DNA from: Candidatus Gastranaerophilales bacterium
GTDB lineage: Bacteria > Cyanobacteriota > Vampirovibrionia > Gastranaerophilales > Gastranaerophilaceae
Length of the DNA: 64,000 nucleotides
Reading direction: 5' to 3'
Assembly (NCBI GenBank): GCA_944324825.1
Contig: CALUXU010000009.1
Coordinates: 1-64,000, forward strand
The stretch's first letter is position 1; every line of letters begins with the position of its first letter. The notes under the pieces were generated by a model. That model had not been told where the DNA came from. It searched no databases and saw nothing but the letters and a program-made list of their open reading frames with translations. Both the position numbers and the translations under genes were made by a program. This document shows, in pieces, positions 34,808 through 44,037 of this stretch.

Positions 34808-36658
34808 TTGGAACGCAATAAAGAACAAACATTCACGGAAGGTACAAAAAAGCATTTTCCCAATAACACAAATGCTACATCGCCCCTGACAGCAAGCAAG
34901 CTGGTGGCGAAGGTAAACCTGTTGTCGTCCACTTCTGTACCAAACAGAATTTCGACATTATCTGCACTTGCTAATCGTCATAAGAACGATACTCAAATCT
35001 ATAAACAAGTCATAGATGCGGTATCGGGTATAATTCCGGCAGGCGAACCTTCAGAATTTTATCTTCGTTTACATAAGATATTAACAAATTACCTTGGCTG
35101 TTCATTTACGGCTTATGGCTTGTACAACGAAATGTCAGGCTGTATTAATCTGAAACTTATTGACAAAATGGATAACGTTTTTGTATCCAAAGTGTTTAAA
35201 ACAGATTCTTCAAATCCTGTTTATCAGGCATTTTCAACAAAATCAGTTATAACAAAAAATAACGTTGATTTTCTTAATCTGGCATATTTCCATAATCATC
35301 CCGTTACAATACTGCCGATGATATCAGTTACTAAGTGTATCGGTGTAATGGTTATTGCCGATGATATGGACGAATCACATAAAAAATTATGCTCTTTTAT
35401 CGCAAATTATGCTGCAGCAATTATAGACAATTTTTCATTAATTGAATCGGCTAATGCGCATATGAATACTGATGCGTTAACTCAGTTATTTAACCACAGA
35501 GGCTTCCAGGAATGCCTTACAAAAGAATTAAAAAATGCGGATGAATCCGGTCAGGATTTATCTATCGTTATGTTAGACGTAAACAATATTTCCAAAATAA
35601 ACCGAGAATTGGGGCACGCAAAAGGTGATGAGGTTATTAAACTTGTTGCCGAAAAAGTTAAACACAATATCAGAAAATCTGATATGGCAGGTCGTTACGG
35701 CGGAGATGAGATTGCAATAATATTGCCTAACACGGACGTAGACGAGGCAAAATATATTGCAGAATATATTACATATAGTTTATCTTGTTGTTTTGTAGAT
35801 GATGTAGGGCCTGTAAAGGTTTCAGTTGGTATTGCATCATATCCTGAATGCGCTAAAGATCAGGAAAAACTTTTAATCCTTGCGGAACAGGCAATGTATA
35901 TATCTCAGGCAAAAGGCTATAAAGACGGTATGTCTGCGATTGTAAGTTCTTCAGACTTCAATTTCTGGGATGATATCGCACTTCATTCTTATGCAGAGGT
36001 ATTATCAAAACGTCACTCGCAAATGGGAGTCAACTTCGAAGAAGAGTTGTTGAAGAAATTCAATAATGAACAGATAAGTTCAGTTAACCACTTGTCAGAG
36101 ATTGCGACATCTCTTGCAGGGGCAATCGATGCTAAAGATCCTTATACAAAAGGTCACTCAACATCTGTTTCAAGATATTCGGAAGCACTGGCAAGAGCAA
36201 TCAACTTGCCTGAGGATGAAGTTGAACGGATTACTCTTGGTGCGCTTCTTCATGACGTTGGTAAAATCGGGATTCCGGAAAATATTCTTAAAAAACCGGA
36301 CAGATTATCTGATGACGAATGGCAGATTATGAAGCAACACCCTGTAATCGGTGCTGATAAAGTATTAATGCCTAATGAAGCATTAAGAGATTTAATCCCG
36401 ATTGTAAAATATCACCACGAGCACGTTGACGGAACGGGTTATCCTGAACACTTGAAGGGTGATGAAATTCCGCTTGCGGCAAAAATTGTTGCAGTTGCGG
36501 ATGCTTTCCACGCTTTAATAAGTGACAGACCTTACAGAAAAGGTTTGAGTCTTGATGTGGCTTGCAATATTCTTCAGGAAGGTGCAGGCAAACAGTGGGA
36601 TACAAACCTGGTTCGCAAGTTTATTCAAATTGCACCTGCTTTGTCTACAAAGATTTAG
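34808..36658 (+). CDS. GAF-GGDEF-HD-GYP protein (cyclic-di-GMP turnover)
   Basis: The product has 616 residues and no membrane segment. A GAF-like sensor (about residues 70-210, LHKILTNYLGCSFTAYGLYN) is followed by a diguanylate cyclase domain (LTQLFNHRGFQECL; active site RYGGDEIAIILPN near residue 300). An HD-GYP phosphodiesterase domain follows (DAKDPYTKGHSTSVSRYSEA, LLHDVGKIGIPENIL, HHEHVDGTGYPEHLKG, FHALISDRPYRKGL). The cyclase motif is GGDEI, an accepted form, and HD and GYP are intact, so both activities are possible. The start appears to be TTG at 34808; there is little other choice upstream. It could link to motility through c-di-GMP. Confidence 0.9.
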   Translation: MERNKEQTFTEGTKKHFPNNTNATSPLTASKLVAKVNLLSSTSVPNRISTLSALANRHKNDTQIYKQVIDAVSGIIPAGEPSEFYLRLHKILTNYLGCSFTAYGLYNEMSGCINLKLIDKMDNVFVSKVFKTDSSNPVYQAFSTKSVITKNNVDFLNLAYFHNHPVTILPMISVTKCIGVMVIADDMDESHKKLCSFIANYAAAIIDNFSLIESANAHMNTDALTQLFNHRGFQECLTKELKNADESGQDLSIVMLDVNNISKINRELGHAKGDEVIKLVAEKVKHNIRKSDMAGRYGGDEIAIILPNTDVDEAKYIAEYITYSLSCCFVDDVGPVKVSVGIASYPECAKDQEKLLILAEQAMYISQAKGYKDGMSAIVSSSDFNFWDDIALHSYAEVLSKRHSQMGVNFEEELLKKFNNEQISSVNHLSEIATSLAGAIDAKDPYTKGHSTSVSRYSEALARAINLPEDEVERITLGALLHDVGKIGIPENILKKPDRLSDDEWQIMKQHPVIGADKVLMPNEALRDLIPIVKYHHEHVDGTGYPEHLKGDEIPLAAKIVAVADAFHALISDRPYRKGLSLDVACNILQEGAGKQWDTNLVRKFIQIAPALSTKI

Positions 36659-36755
36659 CGGTCTGAACAGTTCCAAACCATGTAATAACTTAAGATTTGG
36701 TAACATTTTATTTGCAATTTAAACATGTTTAATATACGATTATAGAGCCGATAAT

Positions 36756-36787
36756 AAAAAGAATGTGACAATAGCACATTCTTTTTT
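36756..36787 (+). terminator. Intrinsic terminator
   Basis: AAAAAGAATGTG and CACATTCTTTTTT form a stem with loop ACAATAG and a T-run. It ends the GGDEF/HD-GYP transcript and lies before rpmG. Confidence 0.85.
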
Positions 36788-36819
36788 AAATAGGAAAGAA
36801 AACAAAAAGGAAAAAGACA

Positions 36820-36987
36820 ATGGGTATTAAAGGTAAAAACGATAAAATGGTAGTTCTTGCTTGTGAAGAATGCAAAGAAAGAAACTACACAACAACTAAA
36901 AATAAAAAGACAAACAAAGAAAGAATGGAATTAAACAAATATTGTCCTAAATGTCAGAAAAAAACTGTTCATAAGGAAACAAAATAA
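36820..36987 (+). CDS. rpmG: 50S ribosomal protein L33
   Basis: The product has 55 residues and lies before tRNA-Trp, secE and nusG as in many bacteria. CEECKERNY and YCPKCQKKT give the two Cys pairs of the zinc-binding (C+) form. [16 protein letters not shown] is the usual core. AAAAAGG precedes the ATG. Confidence 0.95.
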   Translation: MGIKGKNDKMVVLACEECKERNYTTTKNKKTNKERMELNKYCPKCQKKTVHKETK

Positions 36988-36997
36988 GGTTTGACTA

Positions 36998-37070
36998 TGC
37001 GTTCTAGTTCAATCGGGTAGTTGATTTTAGAATCAAGTTTATACCATTATAAGAATTGAACAAGAACGCA
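36998..37070 (+). repeat. tRNA-like fold-back unit 1
   Basis: TGCGTTCTAGTTCAAT (36998-37013) resembles a tRNA 5' acceptor strand and D arm (followed by CGGGTAG). It pairs with ATTGAACAAGAACGCA (37055-37070) with one mismatch. Between them lies TTGATT-TTAG-AATCAA. There is no anticodon arm or T arm, so this is not a tRNA. Confidence 0.6.
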
Positions 37071-37076
37071 TTTCAT

Positions 37077-37270
37077 GCGTCCTTAGTTCAGTTGCCCAGA
37101 AGAGTTTACTCTTCGCCAGTACAATGGTTCTACCAACTGAATAAGAGGTCGAAGAACATTAACAATTAAATAAGCGTCCTTAGTTCAGTTGCCCAGAAGA
37201 GTTTACTCTTCGCCAGTACAATGGTTCTACCAACTGAATAAGAGGTCGAAGAACATTAACAATTAAATAA
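37077..37270 (+). repeat. Two exact 97-base tandem units carrying the tRNA-Trp 5' end in fold-back form
   Basis: Units 37077-37173 and 37174-37270 are identical. Each begins with the first 18 bases of tRNA-Trp (GCGTCCTTAGTTCAGTTG), then the hairpin GAAGAG-TTTA-CTCTTC. It then carries GTTCTACCAACTGAA, the reverse complement of the tRNA D arm. TTCAGTTG pairs with CAACTGAA around the inner hairpin. The real tRNA-Trp follows with no gap. Confidence 0.8.
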
Positions 37271-37343
37271 GCGTCCTTAGTTCAGTTGGTAGAACGTCGG
37301 TCTCCAAAACCGGATGTCGAGGGTTCAAGTCCTTCAGGGCGCG
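37271..37343 (+). tRNA. tRNA-Trp (anticodon CCA)
   Basis: The acceptor arms are GCGTCCT and AGGGCGC with discriminator G. The D arm is GTTC-AGTTGGTA-GAAC. The anticodon arm reads TCGGT-CTCCAAA-ACCGG, giving anticodon CCA for tryptophan. The T arm has GGTTCAAGTCC. It precedes secE by 20 bases. Confidence 0.95.
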
Positions 37344-37363
37344 AATTATTAAAAGGAAACAAA

Positions 37364-37561
37364 ATGAACGATACAGTAAATAGTATAATTGCATATTTGA
37401 AAGCAGTCCGTCTTGAATGGTCAAAAATCAATTGGCCTGAAAGAAGGCAGGTTATTGCAGAAACAGTTTTTGTAATCGTAATTGTTTTTGCATTTACGGT
37501 ATCGGTTTATTTATTGGATATTATATTTAAAGCAGTGTTGGGATTAATTCCGACCAGATAG
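37364..37561 (+). CDS. secE: Preprotein translocase subunit SecE
   Basis: This is the small essential subunit of the SecYEG channel. The product has 65 residues with a single membrane helix (VIAETVFVIVIVFAFTVSVY) and the conserved cytoplasmic segment KAVRLEWSKINWPERRQV. The ATG at 37364 has AAAAGG upstream. A longer reading from 37286 would lie inside tRNA-Trp and is rejected. Confidence 0.95.
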   Translation: MNDTVNSIIAYLKAVRLEWSKINWPERRQVIAETVFVIVIVFAFTVSVYLLDIIFKAVLGLIPTR

Positions 37562-37570
37562 GGTGGAAAG

Positions 37571-38191
37571 ATGGCTGAAAACGAAGAAAATATCTTAGAA
37601 CAAGCAGAAGTAGCAGAAGAAGAAAAAGAAGCAACTTCTCACGAACCTGAGAAAAAAGCAAAAAAAGCAGAAAAACGCTGGTATATTGTTCACACATATT
37701 CAGGATACGAAAACAAGGTTAAGGGTAATCTTGAAAAGCGTATTGAATACATGAATATGTCCGACAAGATTTTCAGAGTTGAAGTTCCGCAAAAGACCGT
37801 AACCCAAATTAAGGGCGGAAAGAAACAGGAAAAAGATGAAAAGATTTTCCCTGGTTACGTATTGGTAGAAATGATAATGGACGAAGACAGCTGGTATGTT
37901 GTAAGACACACAGCTGGTGTTACCAAGTTTGTCGGTTCTGCTAAGAAACCAATTCCTGCAAAGGACAGCGAAATCAAAAAGATTATCAACCGTTCATCAT
38001 CACAAACTCAAAAGATTGAACTTGATGTTAAGGTTGGTGATAAAGTCAGAATTATTTCAGGACCGTTTGCAGAATTTATCGGAGAGATTACAGAAGTATA
38101 TCCTGATAAGGCAAAATTAAGAGCAAACGTTTCAATATTCGGCCGTGAAACTCCGGTTGAATTGGAATACAAACAAATTCAAAAGATTTAA
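37571..38191 (+). CDS. nusG: Transcription termination/antitermination protein NusG
   Basis: NusG binds RNA polymerase and links transcription to translation and Rho. The product has 206 residues. An acidic N-terminal extension (about residues 1-35) precedes the NGN domain: RWYIVHTYSGYENKVKGNLE, EKIFPGYVLVEMIMDEDSWY and VVRHTAGVTKFVGSAKKPIP. The KOW domain reads KVGDKVRIISGPFAEFIGEI. It starts 9 bases after secE. Confidence 0.96.
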   Translation: MAENEENILEQAEVAEEEKEATSHEPEKKAKKAEKRWYIVHTYSGYENKVKGNLEKRIEYMNMSDKIFRVEVPQKTVTQIKGGKKQEKDEKIFPGYVLVEMIMDEDSWYVVRHTAGVTKFVGSAKKPIPAKDSEIKKIINRSSSQTQKIELDVKVGDKVRIISGPFAEFIGEITEVYPDKAKLRANVSIFGRETPVELEYKQIQKI

Positions 38192-38208
38192 TTTTTATAA
38201 ATAGCAAT

Positions 38209-38238
38209 GTGGAAGGGGCCGCCCCCCGTTATTACCAC
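38209..38238 (+). promoter_or_regulatory. Leader hairpin before rplK, candidate L1-binding site
   Basis: GTGG (38209) pairs with CCAC (38238 end), and an inner GGGG/CCCC stem is joined by AA on one side and GTTATTA on the other. The hairpin before rplA has the same form with ATGG/CCAT. I infer an autoregulatory L1 site, as known for the L11-L1 operon of other bacteria. Confidence 0.5.
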
Positions 38239-38252
38239 GAAAGGAGACAAAA

Positions 38253-38678
38253 ATGGCAAAAAAAGTAGTAGGAAAAATTAAACTGCAAATTCAAGCAGGT
38301 AAGGCTAATCCGTCACCTCCGGTTGGTCCGGCTTTAGGTCAACACGGTGTAAACATCATGGATTTCTGTAAGCAGTTCAATGCTAAAACAGAATCACAAG
38401 CAGGATATGTTATCCCTGTTGTTATTGATGTTTATGAAGACAGAAGTTTTTCATTCGTGACAAAATCACCTCCTGCAACTATATTGATTAAAAAAGCATT
38501 AAACGTATCTAAAGGTGCTTCTAATACAAAGAAAGAAGTAGTTGGTGAAATTACTCAAGCTCAATTAGAAGAAATCGCTAAGATTAAGATGGACGATTTG
38601 AACGCAACTTCAATGGAAGCTGCCGTAAAAATGATTAAAGGTTCAGCAAGATCAATGGGCGTAAAAGTAGTAGATTAG
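38253..38678 (+). CDS. rplK: 50S ribosomal protein L11
   Basis: L11 shapes the GTPase-associated centre. The product has 141 residues, normal length. [20 protein letters not shown] and [19 protein letters not shown] are diagnostic, and the C-terminal RNA-binding domain ends in [23 protein letters not shown] lies before the ATG. Preceded by a structured leader element. Confidence 0.97.
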   Translation: MAKKVVGKIKLQIQAGKANPSPPVGPALGQHGVNIMDFCKQFNAKTESQAGYVIPVVIDVYEDRSFSFVTKSPPATILIKKALNVSKGASNTKKEVVGEITQAQLEEIAKIKMDDLNATSMEAAVKMIKGSARSMGVKVVD

Positions 38679-38693
38679 TTTAGTGACTTAGAA

Positions 38694-38724
38694 ATGGAAG
38701 GACATAATTGTCCGCTATGACCAT
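38694..38724 (+). promoter_or_regulatory. Leader hairpin before rplA, candidate L1-binding site
   Basis: ATGG (38694-38697) pairs with CCAT (38721-38724), and inner GGACA/TGTCC arms follow AA on the 5' side. The outer pair has changed from G-C to A-T relative to the rplK leader while pairing is kept. Downstream is GAAAGG and the rplA start. Confidence 0.5.
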
Positions 38725-38739
38725 GAAAGGAATAAAAAA

Positions 38740-39465
38740 ATGGCAAAATTAACAAAAAAACAACAAAAAACTAAAGAATTACTTGCAGGTTTTGAACAAC
38801 CGGCTAGTATTTCCGCAGCAATAGACAAATTACAAGAAGTTTCTAAAGAAATTTCTAAATTTAATGAAACAGTAGAATGCCACATGAGATTAGGTATTGA
38901 TGTTAAGCACGCTGATCAACAAATCCGTTCAACTGTTGTATTACCTGCAGGTTTGGGTAAGGAAATCAGAGTTTGCGTAATCGCAAAGGGTGCTAAGGTT
39001 ACAGAAGCAAAAGAAGCAGGTGCTGATTTTGCAGGTACTGAAGACATCATCGATAAAATCTCAGGCGGCTGGTTTGAGTTTGATACATTGATAGCAACAC
39101 CTGATTGTATGGGTATGTTAGGTAAACTCGGTAGAGTATTAGGTCCTAAAGGTTTAATGCCAAACCCTAAGACAGGTACGGTTACTTTAGATGTAGCTCA
39201 AGCAGTTAAGGCTGCTAAAGCAGGTAAAGTTGAATTCCGTGCTGATAAGCAAGGTATGATTCACTGTCCTGTTGGAAAAATTCAATTTGCAGCAGACGAT
39301 TTAAAGAAGAACTTTGCAACATTGGCGGAAGCTATTCTTAAAGCAAAACCGTCATCAGCAAAAGGTACTTATGTTAAGTCTGTGTATGTTACAACAACAA
39401 TGGGTCCAAGTATCAAGATTGATTCTAAGAACTTGGCATCCGATGTAAAAGAAATTGTTGGTTGA
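38740..39465 (+). CDS. rplA: 50S ribosomal protein L1
   Basis: L1 forms the mobile stalk at the E site and represses its own operon in many bacteria. The product has 241 residues. [40 protein letters not shown] and [20 protein letters not shown] are diagnostic. It ends a short cluster. rplJ, rplL and rpoB do not follow, since a strong terminator comes next. Confidence 0.97.
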   Translation: MAKLTKKQQKTKELLAGFEQPASISAAIDKLQEVSKEISKFNETVECHMRLGIDVKHADQQIRSTVVLPAGLGKEIRVCVIAKGAKVTEAKEAGADFAGTEDIIDKISGGWFEFDTLIATPDCMGMLGKLGRVLGPKGLMPNPKTGTVTLDVAQAVKAAKAGKVEFRADKQGMIHCPVGKIQFAADDLKKNFATLAEAILKAKPSSAKGTYVKSVYVTTTMGPSIKIDSKNLASDVKEIVG

Positions 39466-39471
39466 TACTTT

Positions 39472-39498
39472 GGGGGTTGATTAAACCCCCTTTTTTTT
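39472..39498 (+). terminator. Intrinsic terminator after rplA
   Basis: GGGGGTT and AAACCCCC form the stem, followed by eight T residues. It closes the secE-nusG-rplK-rplA transcript. Confidence 0.9.
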
Positions 39499-39635
39499 GC
39501 GGATTTTGGCAAGTGCGAAGGTTGCGAAGCAACCTAGTCACTCCCTGTGAACAAGCTGATGGAGTGCAGATTTTGCTTTTGTAAAATCGTAACGGAATGC
39601 AAAGCTTGTGAGCCGCCAATAATCCCGTGCCACTA

Positions 39636-39666
39636 TTGACAAATACAAAAAAATCGTAAATAATGT
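39636..39666 (+). promoter_or_regulatory. Promoter of the convergent antisense RNA, copy 2
   Basis: TTGACA (39636-39641) is followed by AATAATGT at 39659-39666. Position relative to the RNA is the same as in copies 1 and 3, while the spacer differs. Confidence 0.65.
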
Positions 39667-39670
39667 ATAC

Positions 39671-39751
39671 AAAGGGTGGCAGTTTACCAGACTGCCGGAT
39701 GCCTTGAGAGTTCTAAGTGGTTCTTATCTGTTCAGGTAAGAGCCGCTTTTT
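39671..39751 (+). ncRNA. Candidate antisense RNA, copy 2
   Basis: GGTGGCAGTTTACCAGACTGCC forms the first stem (GGCAGT/ACTGCC). The RNA ends at the terminator TTCTTATC-TGTTCA-GGTAAGAG flanked by GTGG and CCGC, then TTTTT. Its 3' part is complementary to the end of the small ORF. It differs from copies 1 and 3 in the first stem but keeps the pairing. Confidence 0.55.
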
Positions 39752-39804
39752 AATATGTACAAAATCAAAAAGATTAGTAATAAACTAATATTGAATTTAT
39801 CCAT
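39724..39804 (-). CDS. 26-residue hydrophobic peptide, candidate type I toxin, copy 2
   Basis: The peptide starts MDKFN, continues ISLLLIFLILYIL and ends KSGSYLNR. It differs from copy 1 at five positions, four of them conservative, and codons also differ silently (for example TTG for TTA). AAAGGGGG (39810-39817) lies 5 bases before the ATG. In this copy the leader contains CCTTTCTA, which can pair perfectly with TAGAAAGG over the ribosome-binding site. Confidence 0.7.
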   Translation of the reverse strand: MDKFNISLLLIFLILYILKSGSYLNR

Positions 39805-39894
39805 ATCGACCCCCTTTCTAGCCAGGATCTAACCTGAGTTCTAAGATAATTTGTAAGCTAGACCTAATTAGAAAGGCATCTTTTACCCATAATA

Positions 39895-39923
39895 ATATTA
39901 CTATATTTTCAATTATTTGTCAC
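39895..39923 (-). promoter_or_regulatory. Promoter of the small hydrophobic ORF, copy 2
   Basis: On the minus strand GTGACA (39918-39923), a 17-base spacer ending GAAAATATAG and TAATAT (39895-39900). The spacing is the same as in copies 1 and 3. Confidence 0.65.
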
Positions 39924-39941
39924 TAATCATAGTCAAAAAAG

Positions 39942-40265
39942 TAGGTTGGGCTGAAAGCCCAACATTGATAATTTGTTGGGTTAAAACTCCAACTCTCGAT
40001 TACATTTTTATAGATATACTTTAAAAAACCAACCTACATCTGTCGTAATAGTAAATTAAAAGTCATCCCGAACTTTTTTTATCAAGCGGGAAAATTTAAA
40101 GTTGAAACTACAAGCCTTATTTACCCCTTCGGGATCTTACCAGCAAGCAAGTATGATACCAAATTAGTAAGAACCTGAAACAAGTTCAGGTTGACAAGCA
40201 ATATAAGTTGGGCTTTAGCTCGACATAAGAATTTTGTTGGGCAAGTATGCCCAACCGACCAGCCT
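39942..40265. repeat. Composite palindromic repeat, copy B (inverted relative to copy A)
   Basis: From GTAGGTTGGGCTGAAAGCCC to GGGCAAGTATGCCCAACC this is the reverse complement of 10454-10724 with few changes. An extra stretch of about 50 bases (AACTTTTTTTATCAAGCGGG to TTTACCCC) interrupts the central GATCCCGAA hairpin. It is likely a mobile or recombining repeat that has spread in both orientations. Confidence 0.8.
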
Positions 40266-40462
40266 ACATTTTTAGCTACTTAGCTTCTTAACTACTTAAC
40301 TGCTTAGCCGCATTTCCCGACACCCAGTCACTTAATCACTAAAATACATTTACCCCTATCCTAGCTCCTGTCAAATCACAGATTTGAAACGTCGCTAACG
40401 TAGTGCTTGACCTCAGTTTACCGGCTCAACGCCGCTAAATTCGGTCTTCGCACCGGCTTACG
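40266..40462. other. Intergenic stretch downstream of atpG with further repeat pieces
   Basis: No gene is seen. TAGCTACTTAGCTTCTTAAC is the reverse form of the AGTCAAGTAGTTAGG family. AAATACATTTACCCCT recurs near 10740, 17520, 18680 and 52725 (as ATACATTTACCCC or similar). The last 90 bases read CGCTAACGTAGTGC and similar. I see no clear terminator for the atp operon here. Confidence 0.4.
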
Positions 40463-41377
40463 CTATCCCTGAGCTTCGGCACCGGATACGATTTCAATAA
40501 GTTCTTGGGTAATAGCACCTTGACGAGCTTTGTTATAATTAACAGTCAGAGTATCAATCATTTCTTCCGCGTTATTTGATGCAGCGGACATTGCTGTCAT
40601 TCTTGATGCAAGTTCGCTGGCATTTGCTTCCAGTAATGCTTGATAGATTGAATTAGTAATATACATTGGTACAAGTTTTTTCAATATGCTGTCAGTTGAC
40701 GGGATAAATTCCATAAGAGGATCAGGTTCTCCTTTAGTTTGTTCAACTTCTTCAAGTTTAACAGGGAGTACTGTCCAGTCTTGTACTGCATAAGACATCA
40801 TGTTATTGAATCTTGTTGTAATAATTTCTATCTTATCAATTTTTTCGTTGATGAAATCATCTGCAACATCTTCTGCAATCATATGAGCGCCTGACGGTGT
40901 AGGGTCATTAGCGACTGCCAGATATGTTTGAGCAACTTCAATATCATCGTTTTTGTGTTTGAAGGCAGAAACACCTTTTTGACCAACGATATACATAACA
41001 ACTTTTTTGCCTTCATCTTCGTAAGCTTTTATTTTCTTCAATATAGTTCTTACAACGTTAGCATTATATGCCCCTGCAAGACCTTTGTTTGAAGATATCA
41101 GAATAAGTCCTACCGTTTTTATTTCACGTCTTGTAAGTAAACCAAAGTAATTATTAAGGCTGTCTTCAATTTTTTCTCCTGATTGAGAAATTTCGTTAAC
41201 GGTTGAAAGCATTTTTCTAAACAGAGATAGAAGCTCGTTAGAGAAAGGTCTTGCAGCTTTAACAGAAGATTCTGCTTTTTTTACTTTTGCTGCAGCAACC
41301 ATTTTCATAGCTCTGGTAATTTTTTTGGTATTTTCAACACTTTGTATTCTGCTTTTAATATCTTTTAAATTTGCCAT
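40463..41377 (-). CDS. atpG: ATP synthase F1 gamma subunit
   Basis: Gamma is the rotor shaft of F1. The product has 304 residues. The N-terminal ANLKDIKSRIQSVENTKKIT and RAMKMVAAAKVKKAESSV, the middle GLILISSNKGLAGAYNANVV, and the C-terminal ASELASRMTAMSAASNNAEE with YNKARQGAITQELIEIVSGA are diagnostic. It is the last gene of this atp cluster; no beta or epsilon gene follows. A CAGGCGGG/CCCGCCTG hairpin separates it from atpA. Confidence 0.97.
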   Translation of the reverse strand: MANLKDIKSRIQSVENTKKITRAMKMVAAAKVKKAESSVKAARPFSNELLSLFRKMLSTVNEISQSGEKIEDSLNNYFGLLTRREIKTVGLILISSNKGLAGAYNANVVRTILKKIKAYEDEGKKVVMYIVGQKGVSAFKHKNDDIEVAQTYLAVANDPTPSGAHMIAEDVADDFINEKIDKIEIITTRFNNMMSYAVQDWTVLPVKLEEVEQTKGEPDPLMEFIPSTDSILKKLVPMYITNSIYQALLEANASELASRMTAMSAASNNAEEMIDTLTVNYNKARQGAITQELIEIVSGAEAQG

Positions 41378-41403
41378 AACTTTTCCTTCGATTTATTTAA
41401 TCA

Positions 41404-41426
41404 CAGGCGGGTATTATCCCGCCTGA
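41404..41426 (-). other. Intercistronic hairpin between atpA and atpG
   Basis: CAGGCGGG and CCCGCCTG form an 8-base-pair stem with loop ATAATA. No T-run follows, so it is more likely an mRNA processing or stability element than a terminator. Confidence 0.5.
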
Positions 41427-41435
41427 TAAATTAGT

Positions 41436-42959
<1,524 letters not shown>

Positions 42960-43517
42960 TTATTTAATAATATTTCTACCTATCATTTGTAATTTTGATT
43001 TCAGACTTGTGTCAACGATACTGTCGCCTACAACAAATACAAGTCCTGCAATAATATCTTTATCGACAGACCAGTCGATTTTAAGCTCTTTTTGAAGCTT
43101 GCCTGAAAGTCTGTCTTTAATAGTTTGTTTCATATTGTCATCAAGGTCAACCGCAGATACGATTTCAATGTTGACAATATTGTATTCTCTGTCAATAGAG
43201 TTTTGGAATTCTGCTAAGATACTCGGAATAATATTGAATCTGTCTTTTTCAATCAGATACATTAAGAAATTCAGAGTTATCTTATTAATTTTGCCTTCGA
43301 AAATTTTTGTTGTAACGTTTTGTTTTTCGGACTTTGTTACTTCCGGATTCTTCATCAGGTTTACAAAATCAGATGAAGAATTAATTGCTTCAACAATGTT
43401 TTCAAGGTCTTTTAATACTTCTTTTCTTTCGACCATGTGTGATTCGCAAAGCTCGCTCAATGCTTGAGCGTATCTTTTTGCCACCGTTTGAAATTCTATT
43501 TGTTCTGCGTTTTTCAT
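42960..43517 (-). CDS. atpH: ATP synthase delta subunit
   Basis: Delta is the stator cap on F1. The product has 185 residues. The start MKNAEQIEFQTVAKRYAQAL contains the conserved RYAQAL. The C-terminal VVGDSIVDTSLKSKLQMIGR resembles the family's DxSxxxxLxxL end. The gene overlaps the upstream b subunit gene by one base. Confidence 0.93.
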   Translation of the reverse strand: MKNAEQIEFQTVAKRYAQALSELCESHMVERKEVLKDLENIVEAINSSSDFVNLMKNPEVTKSEKQNVTTKIFEGKINKITLNFLMYLIEKDRFNIIPSILAEFQNSIDREYNIVNIEIVSAVDLDDNMKQTIKDRLSGKLQKELKIDWSVDKDIIAGLVFVVGDSIVDTSLKSKLQMIGRNIIK

Positions 43518-44029
43518 TATATTACTCCGATTCCGTCGATTGCATCAATACTTTCATAGATATATTTTTGATGCAGATTAGGATCTCTTTCGAGTTCTGA
43601 TTTAATATGTTCTTCAGCAAGCTTCATAGCTTCTTCTGCTGTTTCTTTTAAAATATCGTTTTTAACAGATTTTATATTTGCATCAATAGTTTTTTTACTG
43701 TTTTCTTTAATTACATCTTTTTGAGAGTTTGCTTCCGCAATAAGTTTTTCGCCCATAACTTTTGCATTTTCTTCAGCGGCTTTGAAGATTTTAAACATTT
43801 CTTCATCGACTTTGGTTGCGTCTTCTTGAGCTTTATAGAGTTTAGTCAGGCTTTCTTCTTTTGCTTTTTCTGATTCGGAAATATTTTGTTCAATTTTCTT
43901 TCTTCCTGCTTCAATTTTGCTGCCCAAATCAAACTTTTTCACCATCCAAGCTAAAAGCAATATCATAACGATAAAGTTAAACAAGTTTGATTCACAGATT
44001 TTAGCCCATATTTCGATTAATTGTTCCAT
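43517..44029 (-). CDS. atpF: ATP synthase b subunit
   Basis: This subunit is part of the peripheral stalk. The product has 170 residues. One N-terminal membrane helix (LFNFIVMILLLAWMVKKFDL) is followed by a long charged coiled coil (KIEAGRKKIEQNISESEKAK and onward). Together with the next upstream gene it gives two different b-type chains, as in Cyanobacteria. It lies 8 bases after that gene. Confidence 0.93.
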   Translation of the reverse strand: MEQLIEIWAKICESNLFNFIVMILLLAWMVKKFDLGSKIEAGRKKIEQNISESEKAKEESLTKLYKAQEDATKVDEEMFKIFKAAEENAKVMGEKLIAEANSQKDVIKENSKKTIDANIKSVKNDILKETAEEAMKLAEEHIKSELERDPNLHQKYIYESIDAIDGIGVI

Positions 44030-44037
44030 TTATGCCT

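Noticed and set aside
37077-37270. Two extra tRNA genes before tRNA-Trp
   Set aside because: Each unit has only a 5' acceptor strand and D arm, then an inverted D arm. There is no anticodon arm, T arm or 3' acceptor strand.
36998-37270. A CRISPR array (tandem repeats)
   Set aside because: Only two 97-base identical copies without unique spacers, and no cas gene in the window.
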